Assembly (NCBI GenBank): GCA_947579605.1
Contig: OX388307.1
Coordinates: 23,289,237-23,353,236, forward strand
From: Athripsodes cinereus
Taxonomy: Eukaryota; Arthropoda; Insecta; Trichoptera; Leptoceridae
Direction of reading: 5' to 3'
DNA: 64,000 nucleotides
The notes below the pieces were generated by a model. That model was not told the DNA's origin. It searched no databases and saw only the letters and a program-made list of their open reading frames with translations. Position numbers and translations under genes: made by a program. Below are positions 1 to 11,366 of the stretch, piece by piece (the first letter of the stretch is position 1; each line of letters starts with the position of its first letter).

Positions 1-842
1 TCTGTTCTTCTACATGTCAATGTTCTTGCAATTACAATCCTAATAAATTGATAAAAGGAAACTTAATTTTTAAATCGTAATAACAAAAATCTCCTAATGC
101 GTTGTACGGAATCTATGAACATAGTATTATAAATAAACGTTGTATAACTTACCAGAGATTAACAGTAACTATATGCATCTTTGAAGAATAGTAAAAAACC
201 ATTTCTTCTAAAAAACCTTATACTTTTCTTTATTAAACAACAATCGAATTATAAATACGCCAACAAAATACAGAAAACATAATGAAGTAAACAAGTCGGG
301 GAAAAGAATGTTATGACATTTGAGATCGGTATTACCATGAATGTAAAATATAAATACGCCATTATAGCGGCAAATTTTAAAATGTCTATTTATTTCCAGT
401 GCATTATCAATAAAAATAAATTTAAAAAATATCTTTTATATTATAATTATAATGACTATTAATTTATTTAAGTTTTTATAGTATTAATTTTTAAAAAAAA
501 ATTAGTTATAAAAATTGTGTTCATTACACAATAGCCATATTGTTGACTACGTCTTGTTAATGGTAACCCGAAATACTGTTTTGACGCCATATTGCTTCAC
601 ATAGTGTCCTTGGCAATCCTCGGGTACATCTTTGCCTAGAGGTAAACTACACTATGTTAACTTGGTGTTGTTTCGCTTGGATAAAATAATAACATAGCGT
701 TTTATACCTTTGGGTATCTAAAAATATACTTAGTTTTCAAATATTTTATAAATATCATTGAAAAGAGCGTAACGAGCTCTGTAAGAATATGTAAATATCT
801 CAATTTGCCCAAATTTTCACTTGGTGTAGTTTCGCTCCGGCG
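1..842. other. AT-rich stretch without a recognised gene
   Basis: I see only short chance reading frames and AT-rich sequence. A motif close to ACTTGGTGTAGTTTCGCT occurs twice, near 660 and 820, just left of the element that starts at 843, so part of this may be older repeat sequence. Confidence 0.5.
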
Positions 843-1016
843 TACATAACTGGATAAATAACTTCTATGATTTTGTATGTTCTTGGCGCGGTCCAAAAAA
901 TTCTAGAGTTTGACGTTTCTGTTAGGCAAAAGACAAGTGCGTGTTTCCGTGTTTATAAGTGCGCTTTAAGGATTTTTCGACGTTTTAAATTATAATTTAC
1001 TCTCCTAATCGCTAAA

Positions 1017-1079
1017 ATGGTTATTTCATGTTCGTCTTATAATTGCACAAATCGATGGAGTAAAGGGACTTTAAAATAA
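1017..1079 (+). pseudogene. THAP-domain 5' fragment
   Basis: An ATG opens a 20-codon frame whose N-terminus reads MVISCSSYNCTNRWSKGT and then hits a stop. THAP zinc fingers start this way: a Cys pair near the N-terminus followed by Asn-Arg-Trp/Tyr-Ser. The second half of the domain (His, Cys and the AVPTIF-type end) is absent and no clear GT donor follows Gly-Thr. It is therefore a truncated THAP exon, probably of the surrounding transposon, or a degenerate host exon. Confidence 0.5.
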
Positions 1080-1542
1080 TACTACTATAAGACAAAAGTA
1101 TACTAATAACTAATTACTTTTAGTAATGTTTAATATTTTATGATTATATTTTAATTGAATCCGATGTATTAAGTATGATAGTTTCATATGCTGCAATATT
1201 ATTTGTTATTTGAATGTATTTTAATTATTTTGTGATTAGATCTATTAATGCTTCAAAAATTATTGTATTTGCTTCAAAATATACAGATAAAGTATTTACA
1301 AATAACTTGTTTTATTTAAGTATTTACCCCAGTTTCCTGTGTTAACAATCCCGTGATTCCTATAATATTTATTATATAAAATTATTTATATAAAATTTTG
1401 TATCGGATTACTCCGTGTACTTGGATTATTCCCTGATGGGATATATATTTCCGACGTTTCGGATGAACATGGTCAGCCATAATCATGTTTTTTTAAAGTA
1501 AGATAATATCTTTCTGTAATATTTTTTTTCTTTCTGTAATAA

Positions 1543-1573
1543 ATTTCTGATTTATATTATAAATCAGAAATTA
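1543..1573. repeat. short perfect palindrome
   Basis: Fifteen-base arms (AATTTCTGATTTATA and its complement) surround a single T. It lies inside the THAP-containing element. Confidence 0.6.
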
Positions 1574-2265
1574 TCTAAGAATAGAGAGAAGGAAGATAAA
1601 ATGGTGATAATAAAATAAGTCTACATACATGTGTGTAGCTATAATAATTATAATGCTATCGTAAAAGAAAATTAGTAAAAATAATACTGTAGGGTTGTGT
1701 AATGTAGTAATATTATTATTTGAGTTCCAATAATTGATATAGAGGGAAAAAATATGGTAATGGCATAGATACCTATATACACATAATAAGTAATAATAGT
1801 AGTAAATAGATGTAGTTTCTGGTGTCATAAAATGACCCTAGAAAATGCTGATCATTCCTATAATATTTATTTATTATATCCTATTTTAGTGATATTACAT
1901 TTTTTTTAATACACACATTTTAGTTTAATTGGTATTTGTTTTAAATTAACGGTAATTAGAAGTAAAATAAAATATTTCTTGTTTTATTTGCTGTGAAGGA
2001 GGCACCTTATTTAATTGTCGATTCCAGAAATATTTATCAACAGTAAAAATATGACATCTGTATCATCATGTAGGTACACTGTTCATAATTAATTTTTGTA
2101 TAAGAAATCGATGATTACAATAACAGTTTCTGCGAGGCGAGGATTTTTTATAGCCTTTCATACTATGAAAATTCGGCCATTTTTAAACTTTTGCCTAACA
2201 GCACAATTTGCCGCCAAATTGTAATTGGCTCGCGATACGCGGCGAGTTATTCATCCAGTTATGTA

Positions 2266-3239
2266 GTATGTATATCTATGTCTATACTTCAGTCTTTCTA
2301 TCCATGCACTCGACAATAACATTAGAAATGCGTGATGTTCACGTGATCAGATGGGCCGCTCGCAGAATAGATACTGGATAGAAACTGCCCAGTGTGCATA
2401 ATAAAAATATTGTAATTTTGTAATATTAAAAAAACATACTGTTTTAAGATTATCTTTATTGTAGTGCTCTCAATAATGTCGAGATAACTCGACGAAAACG
2501 CTTCAGATTTTTTATATGTGAAAATTTAACAGTGTGTTTTTTTTTCAATATAGGTAATTTATTATAATGTATTTTCTGTGTCAATACACAACCCTTTGGA
2601 TTATACAAAATTATTGAATTAAAAAAAATATTTATTACAAACTGAAACATGAGGGACCGATTATCGAAATTTTATGATTATACATAGGTACCTATACAAA
2701 AAAATCTTATTTTACTAAATGATTTGATTATTTCATTTTAAATTTTTTGAAGCTTATTTTTGGGCAGACTCAGGTAACTGATTGGAATAAGTGTTATTTA
2801 AGTAATGCATGGAACAAAATTTTAGAAAGATAATAAAATTATTGATTAAAACATTTTACATGTCAACGTGACATAATATATATATACTTATAGCAAAACA
2901 AAAAACATTATTAATACGATAACATAGAATAATTAATTAAACACCTTAACAAAGTGTCAACACAAAAATAATTATAGCAAAACGAACAAACATTATAAAT
3001 GTGATAACATAGAATAATTAATAGAACTAAAGTAAAAATAACAAATTTTATAGACTAAATCGGCCCAGTTTTCATATAACATATATTTACTTTCATATAA
3101 CATATATTTACTTTGTAAGTGCATATATCTAAATTTATAAAAGAAATTTGAGGAATTACTGTATGTCGGAATTTAGCACAAAAAGATTTATAAAAAAATT
3201 TCAGCTAAATTAAAAAAAAGAAACAATTAATCAGAGAGA
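2266..3239. other. AT-rich stretch without a recognised gene
   Basis: Only short frames are present. Duplicated strings such as ATAACATAGAATAATTAAT occur near 2920 and 3006, suggesting old local duplication. I see no coding signal. Confidence 0.5.
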
Positions 3240-3490
3240 TGAGGAATCGGACGTGTTTCCAACATTTATCACGAATTGGTCGAAAGCATCATCCATCATT
3301 CCATCTGACATCCAAAATATTTTTTCTACTTTAATCACGTGTTTTAAACAATTGCTCCAATTTTCCACTTGTCACATTGCGAATCGCATTCTCGAAAAAA
3401 AATTTAACCTCAAGAAGTTTTATTCTTCGCCGAAACCTCATTTTTGATTTGCGCCCAAATTACCTCTATGGGGTTACACGGCTAGTGTCT
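3240..3490 (-). pseudogene. Tc1/mariner-like (DDE_3) transposase C-terminal fragment
   Basis: Read on the minus strand, this gives a diagnostic string beginning NPIEVIWAQIKNEV, followed after frame breaks by HVIKVEKIFWMSDGMMDD and an acidic-Ser tail. This is the C-terminal part of a DDE_3-type transposase, where N-P-I-E-x-x-W holds the last catalytic acidic residue. At least two frame disruptions, and the absence of the N-terminal helix-turn-helix and first two catalytic Asp regions, show it is dead. The rest is presumably lost in the unrecognised sequence to the right. Confidence 0.7.
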
Positions 3491-3951
3491 AATATTCACT
3501 GTCAAATAATAAAAACATATCTATTCGAAAAGAAGTACAAAAAAATATCTCTAATGTACAATATAAATTGAGGTGAGTTTTCCGTGTAGCCGCTATTTCA
3601 TATAATGTATTTCGTTTAAGCAATGTATTTGAATCTGTTGGTAAATATTTTTTTAACGAAAAGTAGAAAGGGTAATTTCAATATATATGGAAAGATAATT
3701 TACACAATTGCAATGAAAATACCTTTTATAAGGTTTCAAAAGCAAACTTTTAATTATAGCCGCGTGATCGTTAGTGACTTTATAAAAAGGGTACAGTCAT
3801 TTAAAAGCTATTTAAAAAATACGGAGTAGAAGAAACGGCCTTTTATTGAAATTTGCCTGGATGTACTAAACGTTCTCAGAATTGTTCACGTGGACAATTG
3901 CATCTTCTCGGTGGACGTACTTTAGATGTTTGCGAAATCTATTGTTCAGCG
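3491..3951. other. stretch without a recognised gene
   Basis: Short frames only. It lies between the transposase relic and the left end of the hAT-like shell at 3952. Confidence 0.4.
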
Positions 3952-4309
3952 TAGGGTTGTAATGAATATCCGTATCCGCATCCGGAAAATATCCGCATCT
4001 ACAAATTTTATTTAAAGAGCTTGGAATCCGCATCCTTAAACATTTTTTGAGGATACCATGCCAAGCCAGATACATTTCTAAAATAAAATATTGAAAATAT
4101 ATTTTTCGTACTAATTCTATCCTGGTTGATATAGCAGGTATGCCAGTTCAAAGATGTGCTTCACATTTGCACAATAGTTTTTTTTTTTATATAATACATT
4201 CTACTATTTTTTGTGTACTATACTAACGACGTAATCATGTTTCATCCATTGAATACCTGCCAAATACTAAGTTTCCTACAAAAGGCAAGTATTTGTAAAA
4301 CATGCCATA

Positions 4310-4460
4310 TAAGACATTTAATATCTTCAATTCAGTAATGAAGTAAACCACCCATTCTGAATGAATGTCTGTTAGCTTTAGTTGTTACGGAGAAGACTAC
4401 CAGCATGTTTACTGCATGCGGTACTTATGGGAAAACGCTACGATGGTGCGAATGAATGAT
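4310..4460 (+). repeat. SINE-like fragment with a conserved core
   Basis: The string CAGTAATGAAGTAAACCACC followed by CATTCTGAATG resembles the core at 63064-63100 and, more loosely, 21083-21120 on the other strand. Both copies at 4310 and 63050 are preceded by GACAT and followed, about 60 bases later, by a GCATGTTT...ACATGC-type hairpin. No tRNA promoter boxes are visible here. Confidence 0.45.
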
Positions 4461-4800
4461 GTTACCTGCTCTTACTCATTTTACGGAAACTTATATTAGT
4501 ATATTTTTATTTGCCAACGTATCGATATAATTTAATTTTTTTAAGAAAATACCAAAAATTTACATCATATTAAATTAAATAAGAAAATTGTCATTTTCAC
4601 GCGATTTTTTCCAGAATAGGCTCTTTTGAACATTTTTGTTAGAAGAAGAAATTAATTATTCAAAGGCAACACTTATTTTCAATAGATAATCTAATTGATG
4701 GTATTATTTCGAAAAATCTAAAATTTATGGGCATGTTCATAAAAAAATACTCGTTTTTCTTTCTTTTTCAAAATTTAGATATATTCATTTTTATAAATGA

Positions 4801-5383
4801 GGTTACAGATATCCTTGTCACCAAGGGAGTGAAGCAAGGCTGTGTCATGTCTCTGTGGCTGTTCAAACTATTCTTCGACTACTGTATGCGACCTGTGAAA
4901 TAGATTGATGTTGGTGTCGAGTTTAATGGGTCTCGAGTGAATGCATTGATGTACGCAGATGATTTGGTGCTAATGGCTGAGATTGAAAGGGATTTCCAAT
5001 TTAAATGTTTGGAGCAAGTAAGCGAGTATGCACATTTGGGAAGTATCCATGTTTGCGAGGGATGAAAGATACGATAGGGACATTGAAAGAAGGAAAGTGG
5101 CCGGTGCTAAAGTGAACGGTGCACTTCGACCTATTGTCAGCAATGGCAATGTGTCGAACATGACTAAAATGCTGGTGCAAAATACCATTTTGGTACCATC
5201 AATTGCGTATACAAGCGAGACAAGGACGTGGTTGAAGGACAAAAGTGGAATAAATACAGTGGAGATGCGATCGTTAAGAAGAATGGTTGGTAGAACGCTG
5301 CGTGATAAGAGTAAAGAATGAGCGGATGCAAGAAGAGTGTTGTGGACAGAATGCGCGTGAATAAACTACGGTGGTTTGGACAT
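4801..5383 (+). pseudogene. RTE-type reverse transcriptase fragment
   Basis: The frame shows GVKQGCVMSLWLFKLFFDYC, then MYADDLVLMAE, the YADD catalytic box of reverse transcriptase. After a short internal deletion comes the RTE C-terminal region with HLGSMFARDERYDRDIERRK and RRMVGRTLRDK. Stops at the thumb and near 5320, plus lost codons, show it is inactive. The frame breaks off at the codons for a W/FGH motif (5374-5383). The matching continuation occurs at 9911, on the far side of the antisense CR1-like LINE. Confidence 0.85.
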
Positions 5384-5647
5384 TGCCTTTACAAGTATAC
5401 AGATAAACTTTCCAATCCATAAAAATATAAAAACAATACAAAAATACAAAAACAATATAAAAACATTAAAAAAAACAGACAAAACATTCTCCAGTTAAAG
5501 TCAAAAAGTAAAAATTAAAATTTAAATACAAAACACAATAAATTCATTAAAAACAGATTCCAGTCACTAGTCATGATAAAAACAAAAAATAATGATAATA
5601 ATTTTAAAATAATTCTAAAACTGCACAAAAATACATGGGAAAATCTA

Positions 5648-8508
5648 CTAGGTCTGGTCTGAAAGAAGTGATTCGATTAACTTAAACTTATATACTAACA
5701 TAGATGAGCCAAATACGTCTACAACATCCGCATTTTTGTTTCCAAGACGCTGCAATCTGTTGACAGACGAGTTATAATCATAAGAAGTGTTGGAACTATT
5801 ACAATAAAAAGGTAAAGCCTGTCGAGTAGCCCTTATGGGAACATGAAAATTTAGCTTCGACAATATATCTGGACAATCAAGATTCCCGTGAATTATTTTG
5901 TGTAACAAAATCAAATCACAAAGTACTCTTCTCTCAGTCAGCCCCAACAGACTCAAATGGTTCAATATTGAACTGTAACACATCTCCTCCATAGGGATAC
6001 CCAATCTATAATTTATATGTCTAAGAAATTTATGCTCCACCCTGCTCAAATTAGTTTTATGAATCTCAAAACAAGGACTCCAAACAGATGAGTTGTATTC
6101 CAAAATACTGCGTATGAGAGATATATAGAGAATCTTTAGAGTAAATATGTCAGAGAATGGTCTACAAGTTCGGATAACAAATCCCAACATCCTCATGGCT
6201 CTACCACATATGGAATTAATGTGATTAACAAAACTCAGTCTACAGTCCAGTATAACACCCAGGTCTCTAATCTCATCAACCCTCTGCAACTTTAAATCAT
6301 CTATTGAATATTCAAATTCAATAGGATGCTTTATGCGGTAAAAATGCATTACCTGACATTTTTTAGAGTTCAGGACTAATTTATTGACTGTGCACCACTC
6401 ACTTAACCTATTGAGATTATCCTGTAGAACATGACAATCATCAATAGTACTCACTGCTTTGTAAATCTTAATATCATCAGCATATATGAGAATTTCCACA
6501 TCAGTGAACACATCCACAACATCATTTATAAAGAGAATGAATAAGGTAGGTCCCAGGTGCGATCCTTGGGGAACTCCGCTAAGAGCTTCGAAGGAGTATG
6601 ATACAGAATCCCCAATTCTAACAGCCAGTCTTCGATTAGTCAAGTAATTGATAAACCAAGTTAACAGCGACCCAGCAACCCCTATGCCACGTAATTTATC
6701 CAACAGGATACCATGATCAACCCTGTCAAAAGCCTTACTAAAGTCAGTATAAATTGAGTCAACCTGTGCCTTGTTTGTCATCGTGTTAAGAATAAAATTT
6801 TCGTAAACCATAAGGTTTGACAAGGTCGATCTCGATGGCATGAATCCATGCTGAGAGTCACTAATAACACTATTTAATGTCGGCGACAACTTTGAGAGTA
6901 TTATTTTCTCAAAAATCTTAGGAACAGCTGACTGTATGCAAATTGGTCTGTAATTAGTTACATCCTGCCTACACCCAGACTTATAAACGGGTATTAAATA
7001 ACTATCTTTCCAACAGTCCGGATACAAACCAGTTGCCAAAGACCTGTTAAAAATTACATACAACGGATATGACAAACTATGTAAGCATTTTTTCAGGAAT
7101 ACCGGGGAGATGCCATCAGGCCCACCACTAGACTTAGACTTTAAGTTCCTTATACAATCAACAATATCCCCAATCTCAATACTTACAGAAAACAGTTGCA
7201 GGTTGATCGGAGACACGAAATCAGTATCACCCAACGATGAAGAAGGTCGATCATACACAGTCCCAAAGAAATCCGCAAAGAGATTAGCCATATCAATAGG
7301 TGCGTCAGCAGACTTGTCATTGAACTGCACACAACTAGGCATTCCACTGTCATCAGACTTCAGAGAGTTTGTGAACTTAAAAATATGCTTAGTATTAGTA
7401 CGAACTGTATTCTCAACCTCACAAATGAATTTTCTGTAACAAAGTGCTGTAAGATTTTTACACTCTCTGCGCAACGTCCGAAAGGACTCATAATCACCTT
7501 GATTTCCTGACATTTTATAAAGCTTATGAATAGTTTTCTTCTCTGAGATTTTTTTCTTTAGATCACTACTAAACCACACAGGATAGTTCGACTGATAGCA
7601 AACTTTAAATGGAATGTGTTCAGAAATAATTTCATTAATTTTGCCATAAAACAAATCAACATTTTCATTAAGTGACGATTCCTCCAAAAACGACCAATCA
7701 ATATTATAAATTAACCGATTAATCTCCCTGAAGTCAGCGTTGTCATAACAAAGATATTTTCGACATTGCTTCACAACAGGCACGTGCAGATTCTCAATGA
7801 CAATACTCAATGGTGGATGATGAGTATCAACAGAGACAACCGGCTCACAAGATTCACCCACTTTTACACTCAAGTCAGCAGCCAACACAAGATCAAGTAT
7901 TCTATCATTATTATTCTTCACGAAGTTTTTCTGGGACATGTTCAAAAAGTTGATTCCCTCCAATAGTGAACTCTCTACCTCAGAGAATGTACCTGCAGGA
8001 CTGACCACGTCCTCTGAATCCTCTTGGGACCAAATGAGGTTAGGTAGATTATAATCTCCAGTAATGAGCAATGGTACCTCCGGGTACAGAGTTCTTAGGT
8101 GTTCCATCACTTCACAGTGATGGTTATATGTACTGACAGTTGATGAAGGTGGAATATAAACAGACCCAAAAATAAATCGTTTCCTTCCGACTTTCACCAT
8201 GACAAAAATGTGTTCGACATCATCGTGTTTCAAAATAAGCTGCTTTGCTGGATATTCTCGTCTCACTGCAATCAGAACTCCGCCTCCTCTTATCTTATTA
8301 CTAGTGATAGGAGATCTATCTTTCCGAAACACATTATAAGACGACATACCCAATTCTGAAGTGTTGATATTAGGATGCAGCCAAGTCTCAGTCAACATCA
8401 CCACATCATACGTCACAGATGCTACATTTAATGCAAACAGTTGTAGCTTTGAACAAATACCTCTGACATTTTGATATAGTAAGTTTAAACAGGTGTTTTG
8501 TTTATTCA
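5648..8508 (-). CDS. LINE ORF2: endonuclease and reverse transcriptase
   Basis: ORF2 makes the endonuclease that nicks the target and the reverse transcriptase that copies the RNA there. The first AUG (8416) is too late, because the frame is open upstream to 8508 and includes NLLYQNVRG, the start of the APE-type endonuclease with its catalytic Asn. Further on: TETWL (metal-binding Glu), TGDYNLPN, and THHPPLSI in place of the usual S-D-H end. RT follows with SGGPDGISP, SKAFDRVDHGIL, GVPQGSHLGP and IYADDIKIY (about residue 644 from the 8416 Met). There is no RNase H. The C-terminal LSRVEHKFLRHINYR region is usual for CR1/Jockey-group ORF2. No internal stops were seen. Because no AUG precedes the endonuclease, ORF2 is probably translated by -1 frameshift from ORF1. 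Confidence 0.9.
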
Positions 8509-9300
8509 GTTTTTTTGAAATTTCCTTGCAATAATTGGCTTCCCTGCAGTGTATTTTATAAAAAGGTCCAACTCTCCATTCTTCTTCCTCTCAGACAATT
8601 CAGTCTTTAACTTATTCATTTCAGTTACTTGCATAGGAGTTAAATCGGTAAATATTCGTATATTCTTGTCAGCAATATTTCTCTTACCCCTTAAGATATC
8701 AAAAACTTGATCACGAGACTTAAGGAATACTTTGATAGGTCTGGTTCTCCCGTCTGATCTACGCCCCAGTCTCTTGCATCTTATCATCTTCTCATCATTT
8801 AGACTAGGATCAATCTTACTTAGAATTGAAGAAAGAACAACCTTGTCAAACCCCTCAGATTCGGCAACATCAGCAATATGATTCTCTTCAACATTACAAA
8901 TTATTATGTTTTTCTGGCGCCTGATTCTTTCCTCAACCTCATCCAGCACCAAAGATGTCTGACAAGGGCCAGTACTAGTTTCTGTGTTTTCCAACAAAGT
9001 TATACGATTTTTTAGTTCATTATTTTCACGTTCAAGGCCATCTATCTTGCTGTTCAACAAATTAAATTGTGATTCAAATAGTGAGGTCAAGTTCCGATTT
9101 GAAGCAATCATCTCATCTTTCAGTGCAGTAAATTTTTCTTCAACAAACAATTTAATATCAGCTGTTATTTTCTCTATTAGGTAATTATCATTTGACCTGA
9201 TGTCGTTTTTAGTGACACCCTTGTCAGTCGCATATTGAGTGCCTCCTGGTACGGGAGACTGCGATTTGGTATTATTACCTCTAGTCTGATATTTATTCAT
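8506..9300 (-). CDS. LINE ORF1: nucleic-acid chaperone-type protein
   Basis: This 264-residue protein has the layout of L1-type ORF1 proteins. A polar N-terminus is followed by a coiled coil at about residues 50-107, seen as a heptad pattern in SLFESQFNLLNSKIDGLERE and beyond. A compact RNA-binding module runs from about 122 to 210 (RRQKNIIICNVEE, MIRCKRLGRRSDGRTRPIKV). A basic C-terminal part ends in ARKFQKN. Such proteins form trimers on the LINE RNA and have strand-exchange activity. The start Met sits 40 bases from the nearest upstream stop-rich sequence. The stop codon overlaps the ORF2 frame at a slippery heptamer. Confidence 0.85.
   Translation of the reverse strand: MNKYQTRGNNTKSQSPVPGGTQYATDKGVTKNDIRSNDNYLIEKITADIKLFVEEKFTALKDEMIASNRNLTSLFESQFNLLNSKIDGLERENNELKNRITLLENTETSTGPCQTSLVLDEVEERIRRQKNIIICNVEENHIADVAESEGFDKVVLSSILSKIDPSLNDEKMIRCKRLGRRSDGRTRPIKVFLKSRDQVFDILRGKRNIADKNIRIFTDLTPMQVTEMNKLKTELSERKKNGELDLFIKYTAGKPIIARKFQKN
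8509..8515 (-). promoter_or_regulatory. putative -1 ribosomal frameshift site A_AAA_AAC
   Basis: On the LINE sense strand the last ORF1 codons are CAA AAA AAC TGA, so the heptamer A-AAA-AAC lies in the right register directly before the ORF1 stop. A slip of -1 gives CTG AAT AAA and enters the ORF2 frame, which has no AUG before its endonuclease motif. I saw no convincing downstream pseudoknot, only the small palindrome GTTTAAAC about 18 bases on. Function is inference. Confidence 0.6.
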
Positions 9301-9910
9301 TTTGGATCAATTAAATCAAATATATTATATATTAAATGTGTATTACGAAAAACAATGGTCCAATGATTGAAGTACAATATGACTTAGTGTTATGTGTGCA
9401 TTATCAAAAGCGCCTGCATATATGCAACATCAGTATCATTAATGACACTTGCGTCTATTGGTGTGAAATGACGACACTTATTTTGATACTGATTGGCTGG
9501 TGTTCTGAAGTCACTTTTCAGTGTATGACAATGAATCTACTTTCAAAGAAAAAATTAAAAATTCATAACTATCACTAATACCTATGATACTATTTCACAG
9601 TTATTGCAAATTGAAATTTATCACAGTTTTAGTATCCAATAAATAAAATCACTCGCGAATATATTTTCAGTTCAAGCACATCAAACACAGATAGCAGATT
9701 TGACAGTTCAAAATTTTGAAACTGATTTTATTAGCTATATTTCACAATCTCGACAACTAAAATTATAGAAAAATCATAATCCAGTAAATAAAATCACTTA
9801 TACTTGTTATTGGTTGACAGAATGATCAAAAACGAACAAAAAAAACAAAAATTAAACTGGAGAATAAAATAGTACGTCTATCTCAAACTTGACAGATTTG
9901 ACAGATCGAA

Positions 9911-10167
9911 CATGTTGAACGAATGAGAGAAGTAAGAATGACAAAGAGGGTATGCTTTACTGAAAGAAAGGGCGTGAAGCGTGGGCGTCTGAGAACCACA
10001 TGGCTTGATCACGTGGATCAAATTCTCAAGGACGGCCGTGTGTTGAGTAAGAGGAACCGACGTGCGTGCATAAGAAATTGTATGAGTGTGAAAGAAATGT
10101 GTAAAGATAGATCTTTTTGGCATTCCGTTCTCTCTGCCTACCCCATTTGGGTTTATAGTATAGTATA
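9911..10167 (+). pseudogene. RTE-type ORF2 C-terminal end (continuation of 4801-5383)
   Basis: The frame reads VKRGRLRTTWLDHVDQILKD, then LSKRNRRACIRNCM and ends at an AYPIW motif shortly before the hAT-like end. The same C-terminus occurs at 24430, 31620 and 33335. The first codons match the point where the RTE frame at 5374-5383 stops, so this is the same relic split by the antisense LINE. Confidence 0.8.
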
Positions 10168-10272
10168 AAAATTTGCATACTCAAAACAGAGTCACTCCAG
10201 ATCCGAATCCGCATCCTCAAAACAGTGTCACTCCAGATCCGAATCCGCAAAGTAACATCCATTACAACCCTA

Positions 10273-11366
10273 CTTTGACGAAGTGTAGGTAAGCTACTTT
10301 TTTAGCAATACATTATTAAGAGTGTTGATAAAATATATGAATGCAAGAAACGAACTTTGGATACCTATGCATTTTAATGTTATTCGAACTTTAAACCTGG
10401 TTTAACTTATAAGAACTAAAAATAAATTGTCAACATAACAGGCTATGGAGTGAACAATTTTTCTTGAGGTTATGTAGACCTAAACAGCGCTTTTTATTTA
10501 AAAATAAAACATCCTTGTTGTAGTACCAATAGATCTTAAGTTCGCAAACGGTGAGTTCATAAACCTTAAACGACTCTAAATCGTTTTATTACACTTTATC
10601 CGGTTATGGAAACTACTTTGTTCTCAGACAAAATACACGAACTTAATGCTACTTTATACGGGAACATGCCTCTAAAACATGAAATTTAATATACAAGTCG
10701 ACAAATGTGTAAATGAAATTGCACTATTCAAACATTGAAAATGTGCTTCCTCAATTAAGTAATCGCTTGTAAAGGAAATTAAACTGATAAGGATCAATCC
10801 ACACGGACGACATAAGCTACAGATTTCGATAATTTGACAGACGTCAAAATAGTGTGGCATTGTTTACAAAAAAATACGTACGTTTAGCTACTTATTTGAC
10901 AGACGTCAAAGCAGCGTGCTTTTGTTTACATAAAACCAACTGTCAAATTTGACAGTTGACAGTTCCTATACGTATGAATAGCACGGGCGTTATTTTATAT
11001 TATAGCCCATTCGGTTGTCATAGGCAATCAAAAATATAAAAGCAATCAAAAAGAAGTCAAAATTTTTGAAATATAAACATTAATGAATTACTCAAATGAA
11101 ACAATTTTTTTTTTTTTAAATACTTACAAACTATGAACACAAAATGTAAACAAAATTTACCTACCTATATATAAGTTAAATCATTTATACCAAAAACTAA
11201 CTTGTAATTTATGTAATTTGAGTGTCATGATGTACAAAGGGAAGGGAAAACAATGATAAGAACAGTTATTAAGAGATGCAGAGAAAATCGAAGTCATGAA
11301 TCGCTACACATAACCTGCAAAATTGACATTTTAAAAGTGCGAGCACTACCGGCGAACATGTCAATA
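10273..11366. other. non-coding stretch with a repeated TTGACAGACGTCAAA block
   Basis: No gene was recognised. Two copies of TTGACAGACGTCAAA lie at about 10836 and 10893, each followed by a GCGTG(G)C-TTTGTTTACA string. The same arrangement occurs at 51912-52020. The motif contains GACGTCA, a CRE half-type palindrome, so this block could be a promoter carried by a dispersed repeat. That role is inference. Confidence 0.5.

Larger units (their letters stand above)
843..2265. mobile_element. TA-flanked DNA transposon with long imperfect inverted ends and a THAP remnant
   Basis: The left end starts TACATAACTGGATAAATAAC and the right end at 2245-2265 is its near-perfect reverse complement. The inverted similarity resumes further in, with CTGTTAGGCAAAAG near 918-932 against CTTTTGCCTAACAG near 2189-2203. 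A TA dinucleotide is duplicated at both ends. The interior has the 5' part of a THAP zinc-finger frame at 1017. A THAP exon just inside one end recalls P-element-like and other THAP transposases, but I find no 8-bp duplication, so the superfamily is open. Confidence 0.6.
5384..9910 (-). mobile_element. CR1-like non-LTR retrotransposon, nearly full length
   Basis: A two-ORF LINE lies antisense inside the RTE relic. On its own strand the order is: 5' UTR (about 9301-9910), ORF1 (8506-9300), ORF2 (5648-8508), and a 3' end of T-rich short repeats built on GTTTTTGTATT (about 5405-5480 on the plus strand). A repeat-type 3' end rather than poly(A), and an ORF1 with coiled coil plus L1-type RNA-binding module, suit the CR1/L2/Daphne group. 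Both ORFs are open, so the copy is young. I could not fix exact ends or a target duplication. The boundaries given come from the break in the RTE frame. Confidence 0.75.
3952..10272. mobile_element. hAT-like shell element with large nested insertions
   Basis: The left end TAGGGTTGTAATGAATATCC at 3952 is matched in inverted form by the right end ending CATTACAACCCTA at 10272. Subterminal repeats of ATCCGAATCCGCA type lie at both ends (3967-4040 and 10199-10250). Ends of the form TAG-G and subterminal repeats suit hAT elements. The flanking octamers (GTTCAGCG and CTTTGACG) agree at only some positions, so the target duplication is decayed or the pairing is between two copies. The interior holds an RTE relic cut by a CR1-like LINE. 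Confidence 0.55.

Noticed and set aside
1571..1828. 85-codon minus-strand frame rich in Tyr, Ile and Leu
   Set aside because: Composition follows the AT-rich sequence and there is no motif or splice context.
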